A stretch of DNA of 64,000 bases, from positions 248,001-312,000 of the forward strand of contig NZ_KQ948928.1 of the NCBI RefSeq assembly GCF_001514235.1, in the 5' to 3' direction. A program made the translations under genes and the position numbers. Positions 8,585-16,481 of the stretch are shown here, piece by piece. How positions within the stretch are numbered: the first letter of the stretch is position 1; each line of letters opens with the position of its first letter. Origin of the DNA: Streptomyces caeruleatus. GTDB taxonomy: Bacteria; Actinomycetota; Actinomycetes; Streptomycetales; Streptomycetaceae. The notes under the pieces were generated by a model. The model saw nothing but the letters and a program-made list of their open reading frames with translations, was not told the origin of the DNA and did no database searches.

Positions 8585-9435
8585 AGCGCGCCCCCTGCCT
8601 TCAGCAGGCTCGCGTCCTGCGCGAATCCGACGCGTACGGACCCCAGTGCGGAGATATGTGCCTCGAACACATCCCCCGGCGCGGCGGGCACCATGGGGCC
8701 CAGCGCGCCGGTCAGCACCAGGTCGCCCGCGCGCAGCGGATCGCCCCGCTCGGCGAGCGCCGAGGCCAGCCACACGGCGGCGTTGAGGGGGCTGCCCAGA
8801 CAGGCGGCGCCGGAGCCCTCGGAGACGGTCTCGCCGCCCCGTGTCATGGTCATCGTCACCGTCCGCAGGTCGACGGCGGTGAGCGGTACGGGGGTCGCGC
8901 CCAGGACGTACAGGCCGCAGGAGGCGTTGTCGGCGACGGTGTCGACCAGGGAGATGTCCCAGCCCGCGATACGGCTGTCCACGATCTCCAGCGCCGGCAG
9001 CGCGAAGTCGACCGCGCGCAGGACGTCGACGACCGTGCACTCCCGCTCCGGCAGGTCCCGCCCGAGCACGAGCGCGACTTCGGCCTCCACCTTCGGCTGG
9101 AGCAGCCGGCCGGCCGCCACCTCGCCGCCGTCCGGCACGGCCATGTCGGCGAACAGTGCGCCGAAGTCGGGCCGGTCCACGCCGAGTTGGCGCTGTACGG
9201 CCACGGAGGTCAGGCCGATCTTGCGGCCGACGATCCGCCGTCCGGCGGCCAGACCGCGCCGGACGCCCAGCTGCTGCACGGCGTACGCGGTCTCCAGGTC
9301 CCCGCCGTCGTCGAACAGATCACGCACGGGAGGACAGGCGGTCCCGGTGCGGGCGGCGTCCGCCAGCAGGTCGGCGGCCTTGACCACGGCCGGTGGGGCG
9401 GCGTCCGGGTGGGCGCCGTCGAGTGCGGTCGACAC
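8581..9435 (-). CDS. mhpD: 2-keto-4-pentenoate hydratase
   Basis: A 284-residue member of the fumarylacetoacetase-like hydratase family that hydrates 2-hydroxypenta-2,4-dienoate to 4-hydroxy-2-oxovalerate. Visible are GRKIGLTSVAVQRQLGV, the metal-ligand stretch PKVEAEVALVLG and the C-terminal GDVFEAHISALGSVRV. The GTG at 9435 is preceded by CCGGAGGT, a strong ribosome site; the frame is open upstream but only encodes the purine-repeat translation. It is the first gene of the lower meta-cleavage operon. Confidence 0.9.
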   Translation of the reverse strand: MSTALDGAHPDAAPPAVVKAADLLADAARTGTACPPVRDLFDDGGDLETAYAVQQLGVRRGLAAGRRIVGRKIGLTSVAVQRQLGVDRPDFGALFADMAVPDGGEVAAGRLLQPKVEAEVALVLGRDLPERECTVVDVLRAVDFALPALEIVDSRIAGWDISLVDTVADNASCGLYVLGATPVPLTAVDLRTVTMTMTRGGETVSEGSGAACLGSPLNAAVWLASALAERGDPLRAGDLVLTGALGPMVPAAPGDVFEAHISALGSVRVGFAQDASLLKAGGAL

Positions 9436-9446
9436 GGGATACCTCC

Positions 9447-9526
9447 GGGAAGGGGAAGGGGAAGGGGAAGCGGAAAGGGAAGGGGAAGCGGAAAGGGAAG
9501 GGGAAGAGGGAGGGGAAGGAGAAGCG
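9447..9526. repeat. Polypurine direct-repeat tract in the mhpD leader
   Basis: About 80 bp are almost pure purine on the plus strand. They are built from an 18-bp unit GAAGGGGAAGCGGAAAGG repeated nearly three times and flanked by shorter GGAAGG copies. The tract lies between the mhpD ribosome site and the promoter region shared with the divergent IclR gene, so it is expected to be part of the mhpD leader (pyrimidine-rich in the mRNA). Confidence 0.8.
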
Positions 9527-9584
9527 GCGGGGACTGACATCGATACGTCGATATAGACAGGGTCTTCGCCAAGCGACAAGCTTT

Positions 9585-9601
9585 GTTCCGTGACACGGAA
9601 C
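9585..9601. promoter_or_regulatory. 17-bp perfect palindrome, probable IclR-type operator
   Basis: GTTCCGTG-A-CACGGAAC is a perfect 8+1+8 inverted repeat in the mhpD/IclR intergenic region. On the minus strand it lies just upstream of TTGTCG...TATATC, a possible mhpD promoter. It also contains the GTG that opens the regulator frame, which hints that translation may really begin at ATG 9617. A second, shorter palindrome (ATCGA-TACG-TCGAT) is at 9539-9552. Confidence 0.65.
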
Positions 9602-10339
9602 GGCGCAGGCGGCAACATGCTGGAAAAGGCCGCGAACATTCTGGAGTGCTTCAGTCCGAGCGGCGGGTCGTACCGTCTGTCGGAACTTTCGGAGCACACC
9701 GGGCTACCCAAGCCCACGGTGCACCGGCTGGCGGCCGATCTGGTGCGGCTGGGGTGGCTGGAGCGCTCGGGGAACCGGTACCGGCTCGGGGCCAAGCTCT
9801 TCGAGCTCGGCTCGCTGGTGCCGCACCGGCTCGATCTGCGCGAGGCGGCCCTGCCGTTCCTCCAGGACCTGTTCGAGGCCACCCGCGAGACCGTCCACCT
9901 CGGCGTGCGGGAGGGCATGGACGTCGTCTACCTCGAACGCATCCACGGCCACGAGGCCCTCCAGCTGCCCTCCCGTATCGGCGGCAGCCTGCCGCTGACC
10001 TGCACCGGCGTCGGCAAGGCCCTGCTGGCGTTCTCGGGTGCCGAGCTGACCGAGGAGGTGCTGTCCCGGCCGCTGCCGAGCCTCACGCCCCACTCGATCA
10101 CCGACCCGAACCGGTTGCGTATGGCCCTGGAGAAGATCCAGGTCTCCGGCCTGGCCTACGAGGAGCAGGAGGCCACCCTCGGCGTGGCCTGCATCGCTGC
10201 CCCCGTCTTCGCCGGCGGCAGCACGGTCGCCGCCCTCTCGGTGGCGGTGCCCCGCTCCCGTTTCAGCCCCGCCCAGCTCGCGCCCGCCGTACGGACGGCG
10301 GCATTGGGGCTGTCCCGTGTCCTGCGCGGGGCTGGCTGA
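9590..10339 (+). CDS. IclR-family transcriptional regulator of the mhp lower pathway
   Basis: A 249-residue protein (240 if it starts at ATG 9617). The N-terminal winged helix (residues about 10-70) contains YRLSELSEHTGLPKPTVHRLAADL; the C-terminal effector domain shows SLPLTCTGVGKALLAF and the GLAYEEQEATLGVACIAAPVF signature. It is divergent from mhpD-F-E, the standard layout for a pathway-specific IclR regulator, and the palindrome at 9585 is its likely binding site. Whether it activates (like MhpR) or represses cannot be told from the sequence. Confidence 0.88.
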   Translation: MTRNGAGGNMLEKAANILECFSPSGGSYRLSELSEHTGLPKPTVHRLAADLVRLGWLERSGNRYRLGAKLFELGSLVPHRLDLREAALPFLQDLFEATRETVHLGVREGMDVVYLERIHGHEALQLPSRIGGSLPLTCTGVGKALLAFSGAELTEEVLSRPLPSLTPHSITDPNRLRMALEKIQVSGLAYEEQEATLGVACIAAPVFAGGSTVAALSVAVPRSRFSPAQLAPAVRTAALGLSRVLRGAG

Positions 10340-10419
10340 CACGCCTGCCGACGCGCTCTGCCGACGCGCCTGCCGACGCGCTCTGCCGACACACCTGCCG
10401 ACACGCCTGCCGACACACC
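10339..10419. repeat. 12/13-bp tandem repeat between IclR and SpoIIE-type genes
   Basis: Six to seven copies of an ACRCGCCTGCCG-like unit, alternating 12 and 13 bp, begin at the IclR stop codon and fill most of the gap to the next gene. No promoter-like sequence is obvious within it. Confidence 0.75.
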
Positions 10420-10494
10420 GGCGGGCGCGGCCGGCCGTACGGCTTGGAGCCGTTCGGCCGGAGTCGCCCGCGCGGGCGGCGTAACGTCGTCAGT

Positions 10495-13143
10495 GTGGAG
10501 CCCACGGCCCGCGGTCTTCTGTCGCGCGCGGCGCACGAGCTCGGCTCGCGAGCGGACGAGCTCAGAGCCGAGCTGGAACAGTGCCTGCGACGCGAACTTC
10601 CCGCGCTGTGGGAGGACCCGGACGTTGCCCGGATGGCCTCCGACAACGTCGCCGAGCACCTCGTCGCCGCACTGTTCGGCATCGAACACGCCATCGACCC
10701 GGAGCTGATCGAGCCCCCGGCCGCCGACGTGGAACGCGCCCGGGGTCTGGCCCGGCACGGCACCCCCCTGAGCACCATGCTGCGCGCCTTCCGGCTGGCC
10801 CAGGGGCTTGTCATCGACCGCCTGATCGTGGAGCTGCCCCGGCTCAGCGACGATCCCGAGCAGGTCAGCGCCGCGGCACGCGAGCTCATCACCGTGTCGA
10901 CCACCTACGTGGACCGGGTGTCGGAACAGGGCGTCGTCGCCTTCCAGGAGGAGCGGGACCGCCGGCTGCGCTGGCGCTCGGCCATGGTGAACGAGGCGGG
11001 CATGCGCATCGGCACCACCCTCGACATCGCCCGCACCGCCCAGGAACTGGCGGACCTCGCCACCGAACACTTCGCCGACCTGGTCACCGTCGACCTGCTC
11101 GACGCCGTGCTCCGGGGCGAGGACTGCGCGGGGGAGGGGCCACATGTGCTGCGCCGGATGGCGTGGGGCGCGGGGGTCGGTGGCGGACCGGCGCCGAAGG
11201 CCGAGGACGAACCGGACGCCCCGGCCGGGGTGGGGCGGACACCGAAGAGCGGGCCGGGGTCGCCGGCCGGAGTCAGCTCGGTACCGGAGGCCTCGGTTGA
11301 GGCAGGTGCCGCGCCGGAGGCCGGGCCGGTGTCGCGGGCGTCGGCCGGGGCTGGCTCGGTTCCGGAGGCTTTGGTTGAGGGAGGTGCCGTGTCGGAGGCC
11401 GGGCCGGTGTGGCGGGCGTCGGCCGGAGCCGGCTCGGTTCCGGAGGCCTCGGTTGAGGGAGGTGCCGTGTCGGAGGCCGGGCCGGTGTGGCGGGCGTCGG
11501 CCGGGGCTGGCTCGGTTCCGCAGGCGTCCGTCGAGGCCGGGGCCGTACCGGAGGCCGGGCTGGGCCGGGAGACGTCGGCCGGGGCCGGCCCGGCGCCCCA
11601 GGCCGTCGGGGGGCCGGAGGCGCCGGCCGGGGTCTGGTCCGACACGGCCATCGCGCTGCAGCAGCTCCACACCTGCCCCCACGGATCACCCTCGGCGTAC
11701 GCCCTGGCCACCGGGCGGCCGTCCCGGCACCAGTACGGCGGGGCGGCCCCGGACGCCGGGAGCAACTCGACGCTGGTGGTGCCGTTGCGGGCGCGGGGGA
11801 CGACGTTGGGGGTGGCCGTGTTCCACCGGTACGGTCGTCCCGCCCGCTACGACGAGGAGGATCTGCTCCTCGCGCAGGAGATCGCCGCGAGGGCGGCGGT
11901 CGCCGTCGACAACGCGTGCCGCTACACGCAGGCCCGCGCCACCGCCCTCACCCTCCAGCGCAGCCTGCTCCCGCGCCACGCGCCCCGGCAGTCGGCCGTG
12001 GACGTCGCCTACCGCTATCTGCCGGCCGGCTCCGACGCCGGGGTGGGCGGCGACTGGTACGACGTCATCCCGCTGTCCGGCGCACGGGTGGCCCTCGTGG
12101 TGGGTGACGTGGTCGGCCACGGCATCCGTGCCGCCGCCACCATGGGCCGCCTCAGGACCGCCGTACGCACCCTGGCCGACATCGACCTGCCGCCCGACGA
12201 ACTCCTCACCCACCTCGACGACGTCGTCCTGCGCCTGTCCGCCGAAGCGTCCACGGGCGCCGACAGCGACAGCGACAGCGACGGCGACGGTGACGCCGGG
12301 CCCGAACCGGACCCCCACTCCGACGCCGAGACCGGCGGAGACCTCGGGGCCACCTGCCTGTACGCCGTCTACGACCCCGTCTCCCGCCGCTGCACCCTGG
12401 CCCGCGCCGGCCATGTGCCGCCCGCCGTGGTGATCCGGGACGGAACGGTGGACATCCTGGAACTGCCGCCCGGCCCGCCGCTCGGCCTGGGCGGACTGCC
12501 CTTCGAGACGGTGGAGGTCGAGCTGCCCGAGGGCAGCCTGATCGCCCTGTACACGGACGGCCTGATCGAGGCCCGCTCCCACGACGTCGACGCCGGCCTC
12601 ACGACCCTGCGACAGGCCCTCTCCCACCCGGCGCCCTCGCTGGACGCCGCCTGCGACCACGTGCTGGAAGCCCTGCTGCCGTCCAGCGGCCTGCGACCGG
12701 ACGACGACATCGCCCTGCTCCTCGCCCGTACCCGGGTGCTCGGCGCCGACCGGGTCGCCACCTGGCACCTGGACGCCGACCCCGAGGTCGTGGCCCGGGC
12801 CCGCTCGGACGTCGCCCGGCAACTGGCCGACTGGGGCCTCGCGGAACTCGACTTCACCGCCGAACTCGTCGTCAGCGAACTGCTCACCAACGCCATCCGC
12901 TACGGACGGCCCCCCATCAGCCTGCGCCTCATCCATGACCGCACCCTCCTGTGCGAGGTCTCCGACGCCAGCAGCACCACCCCGCACCTGCGCCGGGCCC
13001 GCGTCTTCGACGAGGGCGGCCGCGGCCTCCTCCTCGTCGCCCAGCTCGCCACGCAGTGGGGCACCCGGCACGCCCGGCGCGGCAAAACGGTCTGGGCCGA
13101 ACTGAACGAGTCCGCCGCGTTTCCGGTGCCGGTTCTCGAATAG
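10495..13143 (+). CDS. GAF-SpoIIE (PP2C) phosphatase with C-terminal anti-sigma-type ATPase domain
   Basis: An 882-residue signalling protein. Residues 1-150 form a helical RsbR/PucR-like N-terminal region. A GAF domain starts near 160, is interrupted at about 222-380 by a Gly/Ala/Val/Ser/Pro/Glu repeat, and resumes to about 480. The SpoIIE phosphatase domain (about 490-715) shows GVGGDWYDVIPL, VGDVVGHG and LYTDGLIEAR, with an inserted Ser-Asp-rich run. An RsbW-like HATPase (about 750-880) has ELLTNAIRYG and DEGGRGLLLV. Such proteins tune anti-anti-sigma phosphorylation. GTG 10495 is the likely start; the open frame upstream is non-family. It is not obviously tied to the flanking catabolic genes. 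Confidence 0.85.
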   Translation: MEPTARGLLSRAAHELGSRADELRAELEQCLRRELPALWEDPDVARMASDNVAEHLVAALFGIEHAIDPELIEPPAADVERARGLARHGTPLSTMLRAFRLAQGLVIDRLIVELPRLSDDPEQVSAAARELITVSTTYVDRVSEQGVVAFQEERDRRLRWRSAMVNEAGMRIGTTLDIARTAQELADLATEHFADLVTVDLLDAVLRGEDCAGEGPHVLRRMAWGAGVGGGPAPKAEDEPDAPAGVGRTPKSGPGSPAGVSSVPEASVEAGAAPEAGPVSRASAGAGSVPEALVEGGAVSEAGPVWRASAGAGSVPEASVEGGAVSEAGPVWRASAGAGSVPQASVEAGAVPEAGLGRETSAGAGPAPQAVGGPEAPAGVWSDTAIALQQLHTCPHGSPSAYALATGRPSRHQYGGAAPDAGSNSTLVVPLRARGTTLGVAVFHRYGRPARYDEEDLLLAQEIAARAAVAVDNACRYTQARATALTLQRSLLPRHAPRQSAVDVAYRYLPAGSDAGVGGDWYDVIPLSGARVALVVGDVVGHGIRAAATMGRLRTAVRTLADIDLPPDELLTHLDDVVLRLSAEASTGADSDSDSDGDGDAGPEPDPHSDAETGGDLGATCLYAVYDPVSRRCTLARAGHVPPAVVIRDGTVDILELPPGPPLGLGGLPFETVEVELPEGSLIALYTDGLIEARSHDVDAGLTTLRQALSHPAPSLDAACDHVLEALLPSSGLRPDDDIALLLARTRVLGADRVATWHLDADPEVVARARSDVARQLADWGLAELDFTAELVVSELLTNAIRYGRPPISLRLIHDRTLLCEVSDASSTTPHLRRARVFDEGGRGLLLVAQLATQWGTRHARRGKTVWAELNESAAFPVPVLE
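11323..11556. repeat. 78-bp tandem repeat inside the GAF domain coding region
   Basis: Three in-frame 78-bp copies (11323, 11401, 11479) encode a 26-residue unit of the form GPVxRASAGAGSVPEA.. followed by ..VEGGAVSEA. Diverged partial copies sit on both sides (about 11250-11322 and 11557-11635). The array interrupts an otherwise recognisable GAF domain. Confidence 0.9.
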
Positions 13144-13194
13144 ACGGGGTGGGCCTCGGTGCCGGTGGTGGCGACGGCCTCCTCGGCTTCGGCG

Positions 13195-14235
13195 CTAGGG
13201 CTGGAGAAGCCTGAAGACGAGACGCGCGCCGGCTCGCCGCGCCGAGTGCCGCAGCCGGACCGGGAGCGGACGGGACGGGGCCGGTGCGGGGGTGCCGTCG
13301 GCCAGGCGGGGGAAGAGGGCTTCGGCGTTGGCACGGTTGACGGCCGCGAGGGTGCGGGCGTCGACGCCGTCGTCGAGGCCGCTTGCGAAGTACTGGCCGG
13401 CGGCCGCGGGCGCGAAGGGCCAGTCGCTGCCGAACAGGACGTGTCCGGGGCGGGCGAACGCCAGCAGGGTGGGCAGCGCGGCGGGGCTGGAGGAGAGCGC
13501 GGTGTCGAAGTGGAAGCCGCGGAAGTCGTCCAGGATGTCGAGCGGGCTGCGTCCGGAGTCACTGGCCAGGGCGACGGCCATGCGATGGGAGGCGTACGGC
13601 AGGAAGCCGCCCGCATGGCTGAGGACGAACCGGATGTTCGGGTAGCGGCGCGGGACGCCGTTGCGTACGAGGAGATAGGCGGCGCGCGTCGTGTCGAGCA
13701 GGAAGTCGGCGGCGAACGGCGGGATGCCGTCGACGGCGGCGGCCGGGAGGTCGGCCGGGTGGACGAACACGACGGCGCCGTGCTCGTCGAGGGCCCGCCA
13801 CAGGGGGTCCTGGCCGTCGGCGCCGAGGTAGGGCCCCTGGTTGTTGGCGAGCAGCGTGACCCCGTCGGCGCCCAGCTCGGCCAGTGCCCGCTCGGCCTCC
13901 GCGGCCGACGCGACGACGTCGGGCATGGGCAGCGTGGCGAACCAGCCGAAGCGGGCCGGGTGTTCGGCGGCGAGGCCGGCGGAGTACTCGTTGAGCCGCC
14001 GGGCCAGGCGGACGGCCTCGACCGGGTCGGACAGGAAGCCCGTCCCGGGGGTGGACAGGGAGAGGATCGCCGTCTGCGTACCCAGCAGATCCATCACCTC
14101 CAGCGCGGCACCGGCACCCCACTCGGGCAGCGCCCGGCCACCCGGCTCGGCGATGCCGGCCTGGGCGAGGACATCGCGGTAGAAAGGCGGAACGAGGTGC
14201 TGGTGGACGTCGATCCGACGGGACGGCTTGCTCAT
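13195..14235 (-). CDS. Amidohydrolase-family (6-methylsalicylate decarboxylase-like) enzyme
   Basis: A 346-residue ACMSD-type amidohydrolase. Metal ligands are visible: DVHQH near the N-terminus (residues 9-13), the histidine of VFVHPAD, the histidine of VLSHAGGFLPY, and the aspartate of LFGSDWPF. ACMSD-like members mostly decarboxylate aromatic acids; the sequence start (RIDVHQHLVPPFYRDVL) resembles proteins called 6-methylsalicylate decarboxylase. Start ATG 14235 (MSKPSRR). Next to mhpA it could supply a phenolic substrate, but hydrolysis of a ring-cleavage product is also possible. Confidence 0.78.
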   Translation of the reverse strand: MSKPSRRIDVHQHLVPPFYRDVLAQAGIAEPGGRALPEWGAGAALEVMDLLGTQTAILSLSTPGTGFLSDPVEAVRLARRLNEYSAGLAAEHPARFGWFATLPMPDVVASAAEAERALAELGADGVTLLANNQGPYLGADGQDPLWRALDEHGAVVFVHPADLPAAAVDGIPPFAADFLLDTTRAAYLLVRNGVPRRYPNIRFVLSHAGGFLPYASHRMAVALASDSGRSPLDILDDFRGFHFDTALSSSPAALPTLLAFARPGHVLFGSDWPFAPAAAGQYFASGLDDGVDARTLAAVNRANAEALFPRLADGTPAPAPSRPLPVRLRHSARRAGARLVFRLLQP

Positions 14236-14447
14236 GGTGCGGCCTCTCGGCTCTCTCGTGGCCTCTCGGCCCGCTCGTGTCTGGGAGATCGGAAACGCCC
14301 GCCCGCCACCGGCGCCTGCGCACCGACCGGTTGACGAGGAGCGAGGCGGGGGGCCTCCGGCATGCGGTGGGCTCGTGTCCGGTGACCTGCCCGGGCCATG
14401 TGCCGGGCCCGCGCCGGGCCGCCTCCTCGCGCTGTACGTGGTCAGGC

Positions 14448-14768
14448 TCAACCCTCGCTCCTCGCCGCCATGCGGACGGCCGCCTCGTGGACCAGCCGCG
14501 CGTGCAGCTCGAACATCGCCACCAGGTCGACGCGGTCGCCGCTCACCTCGTGGTGCACGAACAGCCCGTCGGCACCGGCCACGGCATACGTGGCGAGGGT
14601 CTGCACGACGTCCTCGTCGAGGGCGCGGAAGAGGGTGGTGATCGTCTCCTCTATCCGCTGCCGGGAGATGGCGCGGACCTGGAGGAACACGGTCCGCCCC
14701 CGGCGTTCCTCCGGGCGCCGCTCCAGGCACTTGACCGTCCCTGACGTCGAGCTTACCGTAGCGAACAT
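14448..14768 (-). pseudogene. TetR-family regulator remnant, DNA-binding half missing
   Basis: The 106-codon frame ends in a stretch typical of TetR-family ligand domains (LERRPEERRGRTVFLQ, YAVAGADGLFVHHE, DLVAMFELHARLVHEAA). A whole regulator would be about 190-200 residues with an N-terminal helix-turn-helix, but the homologous part starts at about 14730 and upstream DNA is instead the 32-bp operator and the mhpA promoter. An internal or 5' deletion of about 100 codons is the simplest reading. It could still be translated from ATG 14768 as a ligand-binding fragment. Confidence 0.6.
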
Positions 14769-14789
14769 TCCAATTGGAGTAAACGCTAC
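14758..14789. promoter_or_regulatory. 32-bp interrupted palindrome upstream of mhpA
   Basis: Symmetric arms GTAGCG (14758-14763) and CGCTAC (14784-14789) flank a central perfect palindrome TCCAATTGGA (14769-14778) on the same axis; 12 of 16 positions pair overall. The size and position between the TetR remnant and mhpA suggest the former TetR operator. A 20-bp direct duplication (14801-14820, 14821-14840) follows before the mhpA start. Confidence 0.7.
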
Positions 14790-14845
14790 AGCAACAGCCG
14801 ACAGGGACGACAGTGCCGCGACAGGGACGACAGTGAGGTGGCCTG

Positions 14846-16471
14846 GTGAGTGAGATCAGCGCCGGCAGCAGGGCCGAGGACAAAGCCGACGGCAGCGCGT
14901 ACGACAGCCCGTACGACGTGGCGGTGATCGGCTACGGGCCCACGGGGGTGACCGCCGCGAACCTGCTGGGCGCGGCGGGCCTGAAAGTCGTCGTCGTGGA
15001 GCGCGACGCCGAGGTCTTCTCCCGGGCCCGGGCGATCTCCACCGACGAGGAGGTCCTGCGGATCTGGCAGCGCGTCGGCATGGCCGAACGGCTCAAGCAG
15101 GACATGCTGGCCGACCGGCCCCTCGACTTCGTCGACGCCCGAGGCCGCGCCATCCTCAGCGCCCACCCCGCCCCGCGCGGCCACGGCCATCCACCGCAGA
15201 TGTTCATCTACCAGCCCGCGCTGGAACAGGTCCTGCGCGAGGGCGTCGACCGCTACCCGAACGTCGAGGTACTGCTGCGGCACGAGTGCCTGCGTCTGCG
15301 CCAGGACGCCGACGGGGTGGAACTCACCCTGGTGGGCACCGGCGACGACTCCGTACGCCGGCTGCGCGCGCAGTACGTCATCGCGGCCGACGGCGGCTCC
15401 AGCCTCACCCGCGCACAGCTCAACGTCGGCTACGAGGGACGGACGTACGAGGACCGCTGGGTCGTCATCGACACCAAGATGATCGAGCCGTGGCCCGACC
15501 ACGACCGGCTGCGCTTCCGCTGCGACCCGGCCCGCCCGGCGGTGGACTGTCCGACCCCGCTGGGGCACCACCGGTGGGAGTTCCCGATCCTGCCGGGCGA
15601 CGACGAGGCACGCCTGACCACCGACGACGCGATCCACGCGATGGTGTCCCGGTACGGCATCGGCAGGGACCAGATCAAGATCCTGCGCGCCACCGTCTAC
15701 AGCCACCACGTCCGCTTCGCCGCCCGCTTCCGCGTCGGCCGCGTCTTCCTCGCCGGGGACGCCGCCCACGCGATGCCGCCGTGGATCGGCCAGGGCATGG
15801 CCGCCGGGGTGCGCGACGTGGCCAACCTGTGCTGGAAACTCGACGCCGTCGTACGCGGCGAACTGCCCGAGTCGGTGCTCGACAGCTACGAGACGGAGCG
15901 CAAACCGCACGTCAAGGAGATCACCAGGCGGGCCGTGTTCGTCGGCCGGATCATCACCGACCGGCGGCTCGCCGTCACCCGGGTCCGGGACGCCGTACTC
16001 GCGGCCGTGAACCGCATACCGGGCGTCGCCCGCCGGCTGCAGGACTCCCACTGGATCCCCGCCGCCCACTACGCCGACGGCTTCCGGGCCCGCCCGCGCG
16101 CCAAGGCCACCGGACACCAGCTCCCCCAGCCCTGGGTGACCGGCCCCGACGGCAGCCGGGCCCGCCTGGACGACGTACTGGGCGGCCGCTGGCTGCTCCT
16201 GCACAGCACGCGGGACACCCCGCAGCCCGTCTGGGACCGCTCCGGCGTCCCCTCCCTGACCGTCCTGCCGGCCGGCGCACGTCCGGCGCCGGGCGCGGTC
16301 GTCGACGACGACGAGGTGCTGCTGCCCTGGCTGACCGAGCACCGCGCCACCACCGTCGCCCTGCGCCCGGACGCCTACGTCTACGCCGCCGCCCCCTGGG
16401 GCGCCCAACTCCCGCCGCCCCCGGCCGGGTTCGCCCCGGCACCGCACCCGACCGCGACCACCGCCCCGTGA
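14846..16471 (+). CDS. mhpA: FAD-dependent 3-(3-hydroxyphenyl)propionate hydroxylase-like monooxygenase
   Basis: A 541-residue class A flavin hydroxylase. The dinucleotide motif VIGYGPTGVTAANLLG is at residues about 29-44, the DG motif in VIAADGGSSLTR, and the FAD-ribityl GD motif in VFLAGDAAHAMPPWIGQGM. Length and order match MhpA, which makes a 2,3-dihydroxyphenyl compound for extradiol cleavage. GTG 14846 follows GTGAGG. It heads the mhpA-mhpC-dioxygenase operon and is downstream of the 32-bp palindrome. The real substrate may be another phenol. Confidence 0.82.
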   Translation: MSEISAGSRAEDKADGSAYDSPYDVAVIGYGPTGVTAANLLGAAGLKVVVVERDAEVFSRARAISTDEEVLRIWQRVGMAERLKQDMLADRPLDFVDARGRAILSAHPAPRGHGHPPQMFIYQPALEQVLREGVDRYPNVEVLLRHECLRLRQDADGVELTLVGTGDDSVRRLRAQYVIAADGGSSLTRAQLNVGYEGRTYEDRWVVIDTKMIEPWPDHDRLRFRCDPARPAVDCPTPLGHHRWEFPILPGDDEARLTTDDAIHAMVSRYGIGRDQIKILRATVYSHHVRFAARFRVGRVFLAGDAAHAMPPWIGQGMAAGVRDVANLCWKLDAVVRGELPESVLDSYETERKPHVKEITRRAVFVGRIITDRRLAVTRVRDAVLAAVNRIPGVARRLQDSHWIPAAHYADGFRARPRAKATGHQLPQPWVTGPDGSRARLDDVLGGRWLLLHSTRDTPQPVWDRSGVPSLTVLPAGARPAPGAVVDDDEVLLPWLTEHRATTVALRPDAYVYAAAPWGAQLPPPPAGFAPAPHPTATTAP

Positions 16472-16481
16472 GGACCACACC

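Noticed and set aside
9583..10494. Upstream extension of the SpoIIE-type gene through the IclR gene
   Set aside because: The frame overlaps IclR out of phase and the repeat array; the N-terminal domain begins after GTG 10495.
14236..14447. Possible gene between the amidohydrolase and TetR remnant
   Set aside because: Open frames on both strands are Arg/Pro/Gly-rich without start-site or family support.
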